DNA of 38,050 bases from Acrocarpospora phusangensis (GCF_016862995.1 NZ_BOOA01000078.1:1-38050), one strand, 5' to 3'; shown: positions 1 through 7,059, counted from the first letter of the stretch. A program made the numbers and translations. Notes: generated by a model not told the origin, from the letters alone.

Positions 1-582
1 GCACACGTACACCCGAGGAACACGATCAAGTGATCCTGCCCTCAGGGGCGTCATCGTCACGCTTGTGAAGCTTATGTACTTTGTTCTTGCTATGTCCTAT
101 ATTCTTTCAGTCTGTCTTCGCAGTGTCAAATCGCCCCGTTTCGGGATTCTTGACACCGACCCAACCAACTGGTGGGAATTCGGACCACCCCGTTTCCGGG
201 GCAACCCCTCTAACTTACCAGACCTTCAGTCGCCTAGCGAACGACCACCGGATCATGGCTTGTCATCGGGGATGTCGGCTCCTTCGTCGCAGCCCACGAC
301 TCATCCGCGGAAACGAGGAGGTGGATTGCGCCGGACCGGACCGACTCCAGAAGACTAACAGTTCCGCCGAGTCCTCACGCCGCAAACCGCGCGGGCGAGC
401 CTGACAACCATCGAGGTCACTCGCGCATCTAAGTAGCACCCGGTCGATCGCGTGGCCCAGCACGGCAACATGGGCAACCCGATGTCAAGCCATCCGCAAT
501 CGTCCCGGGATACGAATCAAGATGCGGGAGTCACCACCGGCGCCAACCGGACGCCGGGACTCCTGTCGTGGAGGTGGCCATC
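1..582. other. Region without a convincing gene; AT-rich stretch with stem-loops
   Basis: No open frame here has coding-like third-position GC or a good ribosome site before an initiator. The stretch 61-120 is unusually AT-rich for this DNA: 23 of 60 bases are G or C by hand count. A stem-loop lies at 123-156, with outer arms GTGTCAA (123-129) and TTGACAC (150-156) enclosing CCCG-TTT-CGGG. A second small hairpin, CCCCG-TTTC-CGGGG, lies at 188-201. This could be the regulatory or terminator region of a gene left of the window, or a degraded element. Confidence 0.5.
123..156. repeat. Nested inverted repeat (stem-loop)
   Basis: The outer arms are 7-bp perfect complements, GTGTCAA and TTGACAC. 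Inside them is CCCG-TTT-CGGG, so the RNA would fold as a two-tier hairpin. It lies just after the most AT-rich bases of the window. There is no T-run on either side. It could be a terminator or an operator; the sequence does not decide. Confidence 0.45.
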
Positions 583-993
583 ATGACGCAGCGGTCGGAG
601 TTCGACGACATCCGCGCACACATCACGGCCGAGGGCACGCACTCGGGCGATCTGCTCAGGATTGCGCGCGAGCTGCTGGACGACCTTGAGCAGGTTCGCA
701 TGCGGGAAGCGACCCTGCGCACCTACTATCTGGCGCTGCTCACCGCCAGCCGGGCGAGTGTGGCCGCGCGGGCGGCGGGCTCGGAGGAGCCGCTGCTCTT
801 CGTCATGCACGAGCTGGCCAAGCACGGCCAGTTGCCGGCCGGCGAGGAGGTCTCGCGGATTCTGTCCGACGCGACCGCGGCTCAGGCTTTGCTCGCTTCC
901 ATGGACCAGCCCCCGCAGCCGCCCCGGCGTACCGGCCCGAGCAGTAGCCGGTTGCGCCGTTGCGTGGGTGTGAGCCGATCCCTCCCGCACTGA
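583..993 (+). CDS. Small hypothetical protein (136 aa)
   Basis: I do not recognise this protein. The ATG at 583 is chosen because GAGGTGG at 571-577 is a good ribosome site; an in-frame GTG at 568 is an alternative. The N-terminal 90 residues look helical and charged (FDDIRAHITAEG, LLRIARELLDDLEQVR, ATLRTYYLALL). They are followed by an LLFVMHELAKHGQLPAGEEVSRIL segment and a Pro/Arg/Ser-rich tail that is probably disordered. There is no signal peptide or membrane segment. It stands alone upstream of azoR, separated by the inverted repeat at 1031-1060. Confidence 0.6.
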   Translation: MTQRSEFDDIRAHITAEGTHSGDLLRIARELLDDLEQVRMREATLRTYYLALLTASRASVAARAAGSEEPLLFVMHELAKHGQLPAGEEVSRILSDATAAQALLASMDQPPQPPRRTGPSSSRLRRCVGVSRSLPH

Positions 994-1030
994 TCGCGCT
1001 CCCCCGTTTCGTCCTTCCTCCCGCTCTTGT

Positions 1031-1060
1031 CGCTATGACGGTCATTCGGCCGTCATAGCG
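1031..1060. terminator. Perfect 11-bp inverted repeat, probable terminator of the preceding gene
   Basis: CGCTATGACGG (1031-1041) and CCGTCATAGCG (1050-1060) are perfect complements with an 8-base loop. The repeat starts 38 bases after the stop of the preceding small gene. There is no U-tract, which is common for actinobacterial terminators. An operator role is the alternative. Confidence 0.5.
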
Positions 1061-1090
1061 GGAAGGCGTCTCCCACGGCCTGTACGGCAC

Positions 1091-1119
1091 TTGACTAAAC
1101 GGACCACAGTCCATATCGT
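1091..1119 (+). promoter_or_regulatory. azoR promoter (-35 TTGACT, -10 TATCGT)
   Basis: TTGACT at 1091-1096 and TATCGT at 1114-1119 are separated by 17 bp, ahead of azoR. The spacer contains the first copy of a repeated operator-like sequence, GGACCACAGTCC (1101-1112). A bound protein there would block RNA polymerase. Confidence 0.55.
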
Positions 1120-1146
1120 CCTGGATCAGAAGCGGACCATAGTCCG
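1100..1146 (+). promoter_or_regulatory. Pair of repeated operator-like sites GGACC(A)CAGTCC / GGACCATAGTCC
   Basis: CGGACCACAGTCC at 1100-1112 and CGGACCATAGTCC at 1133-1145 differ by one base. Each is an imperfect palindrome with GGAC/GTCC arms. The start-to-start distance is 33 bp, about three helical turns, so both sites face the same side of the DNA. One lies in the promoter spacer and the other just downstream of the expected transcription start, the classical arrangement for repression. Azoreductase genes in other bacteria are often controlled by redox- or quinone-sensing HxlR/MarR/TetR repressors. No regulator gene lies beside azoR here, so the protein is unknown. Confidence 0.6.
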
Positions 1147-1164
1147 ATTGAGAAGGGACATCTC

Positions 1165-1791
1165 ATGGGCAAGCTGCTGCACATCTCCGCGTCCCCGCGG
1201 GGTTCCGCGTCGCACTCCCGCCGCATCGCCGACGCCTTCCTGGACGAGTACGCGCGACACGCCGGCGACGACGCCACGATCGATCACTTCGACCTCTGGG
1301 ACGGCTCGCTGCCGGAGTTCGGCCCCGCCGCGGCGGCGGCCAAGATGGCCGTACTCATGGGCGAAACGCCCACGGACGAGCAGAAGGACGCCTGGGACGC
1401 GGCCGTCGCGACCTTCCGGCGGTTCGACGCGTACGACAAGTACCTGTTCAGCGTCCCCATGTGGAACGCGGGCGTGCCGTACATCCTGAAGCAGTTCGTC
1501 GACGTGGTGAGCCAGCCGGGGATGGTCTTCGGGATCGACGGGGAGCGCGGCTACATCCCGCTGCTCGCCGGGAAGCGGGCGGCCGTCGTGTACACCAGCG
1601 CCGTGTGGGCTCCGGGGCTCGGGCCCGAGTGGGGAGAGAACGCGCAGTCGCCGTACGTCGAGGGGTGGCTGCGGTGGGCGGGCGTCGACGACATTCAGGC
1701 CATCCGGTTCCATCCCGCGCTCTGGGGCGACTACCCGGTCGAGCTCAAGAAGGCCGAGGAGGCCGCCCGCGAAGTGGCGCGGACGTTCTAG
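1165..1791 (+). CDS. azoR: FMN-dependent NADH-azoreductase
   Basis: This is a cytoplasmic flavodoxin-fold quinone/azo reductase of the AzoR/AcpD family, 208 aa, the usual length. It transfers two electrons from NAD(P)H through FMN to quinones or azo bonds. The phosphate-binding loop SPRGSASHS lies at residues ~9-17. The family motif PMWNAGVPYILKQFVD (~97-112) contacts the flavin; the Escherichia coli enzyme has PMYNFNIPTQLKNYFD here. The ATG at 1165 has AAGGGA six bases upstream. The stop overlaps the stop region of the convergent gene by 4 bp. The paired operators suggest it is induced by electrophiles or quinones. Confidence 0.92.
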   Translation: MGKLLHISASPRGSASHSRRIADAFLDEYARHAGDDATIDHFDLWDGSLPEFGPAAAAAKMAVLMGETPTDEQKDAWDAAVATFRRFDAYDKYLFSVPMWNAGVPYILKQFVDVVSQPGMVFGIDGERGYIPLLAGKRAAVVYTSAVWAPGLGPEWGENAQSPYVEGWLRWAGVDDIQAIRFHPALWGDYPVELKKAEEAAREVARTF

Positions 1792-2912
1792 CGTCCACGC
1801 CGCGCGCTCTTACGGTACGCGTCGAGGACGTCCTGCCGGAGCAGGTGCCCGAATCCGGCGCGGGCCAGGCGCAGCCCGAGGTCGGCCTCGTCCGTGCCGA
1901 GGGCGGCGGCCGTGGCCGGCATGCTCCATTCGTGTTCGGCCAGCCGGTCGAGCAGGTACCCGCGGCGGCTCTGCGCCTCGGAGAGCCGGAAGGTCTTCAG
2001 GTAGGCCAGGCGGCCGGCCTCGTCGGTAATCATCTCGCCGATGTGGTTCTCCCGCTGCCGCTCGAAGGAGGGCAGGAAACGCCGCAACGCGAAACGGCCG
2101 AGGCGATACACCACCTCGTCCCGTTTCGGGGCGGTCAGCAGGCCCGCCGCCATCACCGAGTCGTGGAACTCCGCCCACTCCCGCTCCCGCTGCTCGGCCT
2201 GCGCGCGCAGATCCGCCAGGGACGCCACCGCGGCCGCGTCGATCAGCGCGGCGAAGTCCCTGGCGGGGTAGAAGAGGGCGTATTCGTAGATCAGTTCGCC
2301 GTACAGGTCGCGGATCAGGGTGGGGTGCAGGGCCAGGTAGTCCTCCGGGTGGGGCACCACGAAGGCGCTGGCCAGGGTGTCGCCGACGTAGAGCAGCAGG
2401 CCGCACTGGCCCGGGTAGAACTCGAAGACGTGGAGCGCGTCGTCGAGGCCGTGGACCTGGGCGCCGGCGTAGGCGTCCTCGATGCGGGGGGAGAGCCCGT
2501 GGGCGAGCGCCTGGCGGGTCCACTCCTCCCACGCGAGCGTCGGGCCGCCGAAGTGCAGGGCCAGGAAGCCCTCCAGCGCGAGGTGCAGAGGCAGGAAACG
2601 CAGGCGGTTCCTGTCCACGCGCCGTGCCATCCGCCGCCGGGTCCTGACGCCCATGCGCCGCAGCGGCTCGCCGAGCTGGGTGCCGTACGCGGCGGCGGGG
2701 GTGCCGTCATCCGTCCAGGACGCGACGAAGGCGTGCGGGATGTAGGCGGTGTAGGTCGTCCTGTCCGGAAGCGCCACCAGGGAGGGCTCGTCGCCGTAGA
2801 TCTTGGCGTGGAGGCGCAGGTCCCTGATCGGCTCGGGCCGTACGAGCGGGACCAGGCGGACGGCGCCCCAGGTCTGGGCGGGCCGGGTCTCCAGCCCCGT
2901 GAGGTCGATCAT
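1788..2912 (-). CDS. ARPP-2-like partner of the TROVE/vWA protein (374 aa)
   Basis: This is a cytoplasmic protein without signal peptide or membrane segments. From memory it resembles actinobacterial proteins annotated with an ARPP-2 domain. Recognisable segments are RPAQTWGAVRLVPLVR near the N-terminus, ALHFGGPTLAWEEWTRQAL (~120-140), EFYPGQCGLLLYVGDTLASAFVVPHPEDY (~165-195) and the conserved DLYGELIYEYALFYP. The C-terminus (MPATAAALGTDEADLGLRLARAGFGHLL) looks like a Fis-like helix-turn-helix. The ATG lies in an ATGA overlap with the upstream TROVE/vWA gene, so translation is coupled and the two products probably act together. The molecular function is unknown; the ARPP-2 name is a family-level recollection. 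Confidence 0.7.
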   Translation of the reverse strand: MIDLTGLETRPAQTWGAVRLVPLVRPEPIRDLRLHAKIYGDEPSLVALPDRTTYTAYIPHAFVASWTDDGTPAAAYGTQLGEPLRRMGVRTRRRMARRVDRNRLRFLPLHLALEGFLALHFGGPTLAWEEWTRQALAHGLSPRIEDAYAGAQVHGLDDALHVFEFYPGQCGLLLYVGDTLASAFVVPHPEDYLALHPTLIRDLYGELIYEYALFYPARDFAALIDAAAVASLADLRAQAEQREREWAEFHDSVMAAGLLTAPKRDEVVYRLGRFALRRFLPSFERQRENHIGEMITDEAGRLAYLKTFRLSEAQSRRGYLLDRLAEHEWSMPATAAALGTDEADLGLRLARAGFGHLLRQDVLDAYRKSARRGR

Positions 2913-4282
2913 CGGCGGGCCGCCCGGTCCGCCAGGTAGGCGCGCAGCTCGGCCAGTCCGGTACGCCCCTGCGAGAACATGGCCAGTTCCACCAGCGCGG
3001 GCAGGTCCTCCACGTCGCGGATTCCGGCCGTGGGCACCATCGGGGAGAGCCGGAGCACGTCGAACCGCTCGGCGTCGTAGACGGGGTTCAGGTGCACGAC
3101 GGCGACCTCGCCCATCGGGTCGAGCTTGCGCCGCCAGACGCGCAGCACCTCCGCGGCCAGGCCCGGCGGCGCGTTGTCGGAGCCGTCCGAGACGATGACG
3201 AGCCGGTCGGGGCGCAGCTCCAGGGCGTCGATGATCCGCTTGCCCAGCAGGGTGGGACCGGCGGGACGGGCGCGCAGGGGGTCCTTCCGCCCGGACAGCC
3301 ACAGGCCGTGGTAGCTGCCGGCCAGGGCTTCCAGGAGGTAGTGGCAGCCGAGGGCGACCGCGAGCGGGCGGCGGCGCTTCACGGGCGAGCCGTAGGAGGA
3401 GAAGCTGTCGTCCAGGACCGCGACGACCTTCCCCCACGTCCCGGCGTGCGGGCTGGCGGCGCGGACGGCCGAGGCCCGGAGGGCGTCCGCGTGCTCGGGA
3501 CCGCGCTTGGCGACCGGCAGCGAGAGCACGTACGAGGCCAGCCGGACCAGCGGCATGGCGGCCAGGTCCGCCCGCGTGTCCACGCCCTCGCGCCGCGCCC
3601 GCTCCGTCAGGCGGAGCCGCTCCAGCCGGGTCAGCTGGGGCGCGATCCGCTCCAGGAAGACCGCGCGGCCGATGCCCAGTCGGGCGGCGAAGCCTTCCGC
3701 GACCGTGTACGGCAGCTCGTACAGGGCGGCCTTCTCGTAATGGGCGCGGCGCCACGTCTCCAGGATGGGCGTGTCGAAGCGGGTCCTGCGGCGGGGCGCG
3801 AACAGGAAGTCGCCCAGTTCGGCGGGCAGGCTGAGGTGGGTGTGCCGGACCGCCGCCTTCACCCCGGAGCGGTACTTGACGGCGTCGAAGGCGAGGTTCG
3901 GGCGCGCGTTCAGCCAGTCACGGATGATCGCGCGGGTGCGCCGGTTGTTGACGCCGTCGCGCCGCAGCTCCCGGAAGAGCCGGTACACGCGGGGCGGGCT
4001 CATCCGGGCCAGCCGCCAGGCGATCAGCCGTCCGTCGCCGGAGCCGCGTTCCCGCAGCAGGTTGCGGATGATCATCGCGGCGTTGTGGTCGTTGATGTCC
4101 AGGGCCAGCGCGGTCGCGTAGATGTCGGGGTAGTTGCCCTGGATGTACTGGTGCAGGAAGTCCAGCGACAGGCGCTGCTCCTGCCCGGTGCTGTAGAGCT
4201 CGCGCTGACCGGTGGACGTGATCGCCGCGTTGGCGAAGATGAGCACGTCCTCGCACGCGATCAGGTCGGCGTAGGTGTCCAT
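2909..4282 (-). CDS. TROVE-like/vWA domain protein (Ro60-like, 457 aa)
   Basis: The N-terminal ~250 residues are helical repeats. They contain an AFDAVKYRSGVKAAVRHTHLSL stretch (~131-152) like the VKYR..GW(T/S)HRDLLRLAH signature of Ro60 TROVE proteins. The C-terminal domain is a vWA fold with a complete MIDAS: D291-x-S293-x-S295, a Thr near 344 and D366 in VSDGSDN. Ro proteins bind misfolded and Y RNAs, and bacterial ones work in RNA surveillance with partner proteins. Here the partner is the overlapping ARPP-2-like gene. The ATG at 4282 is preceded by GGGGGA; in-frame codons further upstream lack a ribosome site. RNA binding is an inference from the fold. Confidence 0.75.
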   Translation of the reverse strand: MDTYADLIACEDVLIFANAAITSTGQRELYSTGQEQRLSLDFLHQYIQGNYPDIYATALALDINDHNAAMIIRNLLRERGSGDGRLIAWRLARMSPPRVYRLFRELRRDGVNNRRTRAIIRDWLNARPNLAFDAVKYRSGVKAAVRHTHLSLPAELGDFLFAPRRRTRFDTPILETWRRAHYEKAALYELPYTVAEGFAARLGIGRAVFLERIAPQLTRLERLRLTERARREGVDTRADLAAMPLVRLASYVLSLPVAKRGPEHADALRASAVRAASPHAGTWGKVVAVLDDSFSSYGSPVKRRRPLAVALGCHYLLEALAGSYHGLWLSGRKDPLRARPAGPTLLGKRIIDALELRPDRLVIVSDGSDNAPPGLAAEVLRVWRRKLDPMGEVAVVHLNPVYDAERFDVLRLSPMVPTAGIRDVEDLPALVELAMFSQGRTGLAELRAYLADRAARR

Positions 4283-4442
4283 CGGAAATCCCCCAGCGAA
4301 AAGGTGGACCGGCCGGGGAATGGCGGCATGAGCTGCGAAGCATCGCTTCAAAGGCGGGTTCCGGAAGTCACGCCGAAGTCCCGCGGCCAGTCTGCTGGGG
4401 ACGTTATCAAGACATATCCGGGTAACGCTCGGCAATTACCGA

Positions 4443-4477
4443 GGGGACGCCCCACCGCGCGGCGGCGAGGCGTCCCC
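4443..4477 (-). terminator. Terminator of the secreted glycosidase gene
   Basis: GGGGACGCC (4443-4451) and GGCGTCCCC (4469-4477) form a 9-bp GC stem with a GC-rich loop. It lies just after the glycosidase stop codon at 4484 in the minus direction. There is no U-tract. Confidence 0.6.
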
Positions 4478-4483
4478 GGTGGG

Positions 4484-6514
4484 TCACTGGGTTGTGCAGA
4501 CGGTTCCGTTGAGGGTGAAGACGCTCGGGACGACGTTCGGCCCGCTGTAGCTGCCGACGAAGCCGATGTTGGCGGTGGCCCCGGTAGCCAGCGGGCCGGT
4601 GCCGACGACCTTGACGTTGGAGCCGGTCTGGGTCCAGGTGGCGTTCCAGCCGCCGTCCAGGTTCTGCCAGGTACGCGGCCAGGCGAAGTCGAAGGTCCAG
4701 CCGCTGATCGCGGCGCCGGTGTTGGTGATGTCGATGGAGCCGACGTAGCCGCTGCCCCAGTTGGTCTGGTCACTCAGGCGTACGGTGCAGGAGCTGGTGG
4801 CCGGGGTGCCGGTGGTGAACGTCAGCGGCGGGGAGGACCAGGAGACGCCGCCGCCGCTGTCGCGGGCGATCACGTTGACGGTGTAGCGGGTGCCCGGCCT
4901 GAGGTTGCCGACGGTGAACGAGGTGCCGCCGGTCTCGCCGAGCTGCTCGGTGTTGGCGCCGTTCTGGCGGTGGACTTCGTACTTGACGATCGGGCGTGCG
5001 CCGGGGGTGGCGGCAGGCCAGGAGATCGTCGCGGCCTTGTCGGTGACGCCGCCGGCCGTCGGCTGGCCCGGTGCGCCCGGCAGCCCGGCCGGGACCGCCG
5101 ACGGACGTACGACGACGGTGGTCATGGACAGCGGCGGCAGTGTCTGGGTGGTCGCGGTGCCCGAGGTCGCGCTGGTGATGGCGGTGGCGCCGTTGGTGTG
5201 GGTCAGCACGGTGGGCGCTCCCCCGGCCGGGCTGAACCCGGCGTACCCGAGGGCGACCGGGTACGAGGTGTCGGAGGAGGTGTTGATCAGCAGGACCGCC
5301 AGGTCGCCGTTGGGGCGGCGCGCCGCGTGCGCGACGACCTTGGCCTGGCCGCTGGCGGCCTTGACGAACTGGTCGCCGGGACGGACGAAGCGGCTCATCA
5401 TCTGGAGCGCGTAGTACGGCGCGAAGGGCGTGTTGAGCGGCGGTTCGCACACGCTGCCGTCGCTGGTGCAGGTGGCGCTGGAGAGCAGTCCGAAGTCGCC
5501 GTAGTCGGTGTGGCCCTCGACCTGCCGTACGGGGCCGATGCCGTTGTGGGTGTTCCACCAGTCCACGCTGAACACGCCGTTGGCCATCATGGTCGCGTAC
5601 GCGTCGGCGGCGGCCAGCGCGCCCGGCTGGGTGTTCTCCCCCGCGCCGCTGGTCCCCGTGTTGAACTCGGTCACCGCGATGCCGATGCGCTCCGAACCGG
5701 GCCCGGCGTGGGCGGCGATCTGCTGCCGGGTGAGGTAGATCATGTCGGGGATGTGGGCGGCCTTGTCGTACGCGCCGGGGTACCAGTGCAGGATGACGAA
5801 GTCGATCTTGGGGCCGGCCATGGAGAGCACGACCTTGTTCCAGGTGCCGGCGTCGCCCCCGGCCACGATCCCGTCGGGCCAGTTGGCGGCCGTGGTCAGC
5901 ACCGCGCCGATCTTGATGGAGGGGTCGACGGCCTTCATCGCGTCGGAGTAGGCCACGACGTTGCGCGCGTACTCGGCCGGGCTCTTGTCGGCGTGGTTGT
6001 CGGCCTCCCAGGCGGAGCCGTAGTGGCCGTTGCCGTAGATCTCGTTGCCGATCTCCCAGTACTTCACGCCGTAGCCCTTGGTGACGTTGGCGTGACGCAC
6101 CCAGTCGGCGGCCTCCTGCGCGGTGCCGGTGCCGTAGTTCGCGGTGACCATCGGCTGCGCCCCGGTACGGCGCGCGCCGCGCATGAAGGTGTCGAAGTCC
6201 GTGTCCGGGGCCACGTAGCCGCCGGGGGCGGTGTGGTCGGCCCAGTGGTAGATGTCGGAGTACGAGCCGCCGGGGTAGCGCACCAGCTGCACGCCCGCGT
6301 CCTTGAGGAGGTCGGCCGTGTCGTTGGTCCCCAGGTTGGTGTCCCAGATCGCGTGGTTGGCGCCGATGCCGGTGTCCGGGACGGCGGCCAGCGCGGCGCG
6401 CGCGTTGACGGTCACCGCGACGGGGGCGACCTCCTCCGCGTACGCCGGGGGGATGGTCAGGGCGGTCAGCGTCAGAAGGGCGGCCGACGCGGCCCGCAGG
6501 AGGGTTCTGGGCAT
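4484..6514 (-). CDS. Secreted clan GH-A glycosidase (alpha-L-arabinofuranosidase-like) with Fn3 and CBM2
   Basis: This is a 676-aa extracellular enzyme for plant cell-wall polysaccharide. A signal peptide covers residues ~1-26 (MPRTLLRAA, hydrophobic core, AYAEE). The catalytic domain (~35-470) has WEIGNEIYG with probable acid/base Glu158 and AVTEFN with probable nucleophile Glu283, the spacing seen in GH51/GH39-like arabinofuranosidases. An Fn3 domain (~484-570) follows. The last domain is a CBM2 cellulose-binding module (~575-676) with the N- and C-terminal cysteines C576 and C673. The ATG at 6514 is chosen for GAGGTG just upstream and because it begins the signal peptide. Upstream in-frame codons at 6529 and 6574 lack ribosome sites. 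The substrate is inferred, and the exact GH family is uncertain. Confidence 0.8.
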   Translation of the reverse strand: MPRTLLRAASAALLTLTALTIPPAYAEEVAPVAVTVNARAALAAVPDTGIGANHAIWDTNLGTNDTADLLKDAGVQLVRYPGGSYSDIYHWADHTAPGGYVAPDTDFDTFMRGARRTGAQPMVTANYGTGTAQEAADWVRHANVTKGYGVKYWEIGNEIYGNGHYGSAWEADNHADKSPAEYARNVVAYSDAMKAVDPSIKIGAVLTTAANWPDGIVAGGDAGTWNKVVLSMAGPKIDFVILHWYPGAYDKAAHIPDMIYLTRQQIAAHAGPGSERIGIAVTEFNTGTSGAGENTQPGALAAADAYATMMANGVFSVDWWNTHNGIGPVRQVEGHTDYGDFGLLSSATCTSDGSVCEPPLNTPFAPYYALQMMSRFVRPGDQFVKAASGQAKVVAHAARRPNGDLAVLLINTSSDTSYPVALGYAGFSPAGGAPTVLTHTNGATAITSATSGTATTQTLPPLSMTTVVVRPSAVPAGLPGAPGQPTAGGVTDKAATISWPAATPGARPIVKYEVHRQNGANTEQLGETGGTSFTVGNLRPGTRYTVNVIARDSGGGVSWSSPPLTFTTGTPATSSCTVRLSDQTNWGSGYVGSIDITNTGAAISGWTFDFAWPRTWQNLDGGWNATWTQTGSNVKVVGTGPLATGATANIGFVGSYSGPNVVPSVFTLNGTVCTTQ

Positions 6515-6570
6515 TGATGCACCTCGCATCGAAGATGGGTACTCACTCGACGCCCCCTCCTGACCAGAAG

Positions 6571-6585
6571 GCACGATGATCGTGC
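6571..6585. promoter_or_regulatory. 15-bp palindrome over the glycosidase -10 region
   Basis: GCACGAT-G-ATCGTGC is a perfect inverted repeat with 7-bp arms. On the minus strand a TTGACG -35 (6603-6608) and an 18-bp spacer place the -10 (CACGAT, 6579-6584) inside this palindrome. It is a likely operator of the glycosidase gene. Confidence 0.5.
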
Positions 6586-6611
6586 GGGCGATGACCGGGT
6601 CGCGTCAACCG

Positions 6612-6630
6612 GCCGTGAAACTTTCACGGC
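6612..6630. promoter_or_regulatory. 19-bp palindrome, LacI-type operator candidate
   Basis: GCCGTGAAA-C-TTTCACGGC is a perfect inverted repeat with 9-bp arms, 3 bp upstream of the -35 TTGACG of the glycosidase gene. The GAAA-N-TTTC core resembles operators seen before actinobacterial xylan- and cellulose-degradation genes controlled by LacI-family repressors. The regulator is not in the window. Confidence 0.55.
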
Positions 6631-6700
6631 ACGCGCCGGCCCGGGATTCCGGTCCGGACAGAATGCCGACAAAGGTGCCCTTTGGGGGACTTTGGTGCAG

Positions 6701-6736
6701 AAAAACGAAGAAGGCCCGGAGAATCTCCGGGCCTTC
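6701..6736 (-). terminator. Intrinsic terminator of the downstream tRNA-fMet copy
   Basis: On the minus strand, GAAGGCCCGGA and TCCGGGCCTTC (6726-6736 and 6710-6720) form an 11-bp stem with a 5-base loop. The stem is followed by a T-rich tail, TTCGTTTTT, at 6709-6701. It lies 6 bases after the encoded CCA of the tRNA. Confidence 0.85.
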
Positions 6737-6741
6737 GTCTT

Positions 6742-6818
6742 TGGTAGCGGGGACAGGATTTGAACCTGCGACCTCTGGGTTATGAGCCCAGCGAGCTACC
6801 GAGCTGCTCCACCCCGCG
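6742..6818 (-). tRNA. tRNA-fMet (initiator, CAT), copy 2
   Basis: This is a 77-base cloverleaf with encoded CCA. The anticodon arm GGGCTCATAACCC carries the three G:C pairs diagnostic of initiator tRNA. The acceptor stem starts CGCGGGG and ends CCCCGCT, so pair 1-72 is a C-U mismatch, the second initiator hallmark. The T-arm is GGTTCAAATCC. It differs from the upstream copy by one D-arm base. It has its own promoter and terminator. Confidence 0.95.
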
Positions 6819-6832
6819 TCGTTGTGATCCAC

Positions 6833-6861
6833 AGCTTATCGGCGTCTCCGCCCGGAGGCAA
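6833..6861 (-). promoter_or_regulatory. Promoter of tRNA-fMet copy 2
   Basis: On the minus strand, TTGCCT (6861-6856) and TAAGCT (6838-6833) are 17 bp apart. They end 14 bases before the mature tRNA 5' end. Confidence 0.6.
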
Positions 6862-6895
6862 ATCAGCCGAGCCGGCGGCGGGCGCCGGAAACGAC

Positions 6896-6922
6896 GAAGG
6901 CCCGGAGAGCCTCCGGGCCTTC
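6896..6922 (-). terminator. Intrinsic terminator of the upstream tRNA-fMet copy
   Basis: GAAGGCCCGGAG (6896-6907) and CTCCGGGCCTTC (6911-6922) form a 12-bp stem. It is almost the same sequence and spacing as the terminator of the other copy, showing that tRNA and terminator were duplicated as a unit. Confidence 0.8.
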
Positions 6923-6927
6923 GTCTT

Positions 6928-7004
6928 TGGTAGCGGGGACAGGATTTGAACCTGCGACCTCTGGGTTATGAGCCCAGCGAGCTACCGAACTGCTCCACCC
7001 CGCG
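6928..7004 (-). tRNA. tRNA-fMet (initiator, CAT), copy 1
   Basis: This 77-base cloverleaf with encoded CCA is identical to the other copy except for one D-arm base (GCAGTTCGG instead of GCAGCTCGG). It carries the same initiator features: C1-U72 mismatch and GGGCTCATAACCC anticodon arm. The repeat period between the copies is 186 bp. Confidence 0.95.
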
Positions 7005-7019
7005 TCGTTGTGCAGTTCA

Positions 7020-7048
7020 ACTCTATCCATGCTCGGGAGCGGTGGCAA
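7020..7048 (-). promoter_or_regulatory. Promoter of tRNA-fMet copy 1
   Basis: On the minus strand, TTGCCA (7048-7043) and TAGAGT (7025-7020) are 17 bp apart, 15 bases before the mature 5' end. The promoter sequence is unrelated to that of copy 2, although the transcribed units are nearly identical. Confidence 0.65.
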
Positions 7049-7059
7049 ACGGAATGCGA

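Noticed and set aside
81-404. Open frame of 107 codons at the left edge
   Set aside because: There is no ribosome site, the composition changes along the frame, the hairpins lie within it, and no domain is recognisable.
4283-4442. Possible Y RNA gene next to the Ro60-like protein
   Set aside because: I looked on both strands for a tRNA-like T-arm (GGTTCRANYCC) and a matching D-arm-like module and found only GGTTCCGGAAGTC, which does not fit. No Y RNA is called.
6742-7004. The duplicated tRNA-fMet units as attachment sites of an integrated element
   Set aside because: Only 109 bp separate the two tRNA genes and no integrase or cargo lies between or beside them. Tandem gene duplication explains the repeat.
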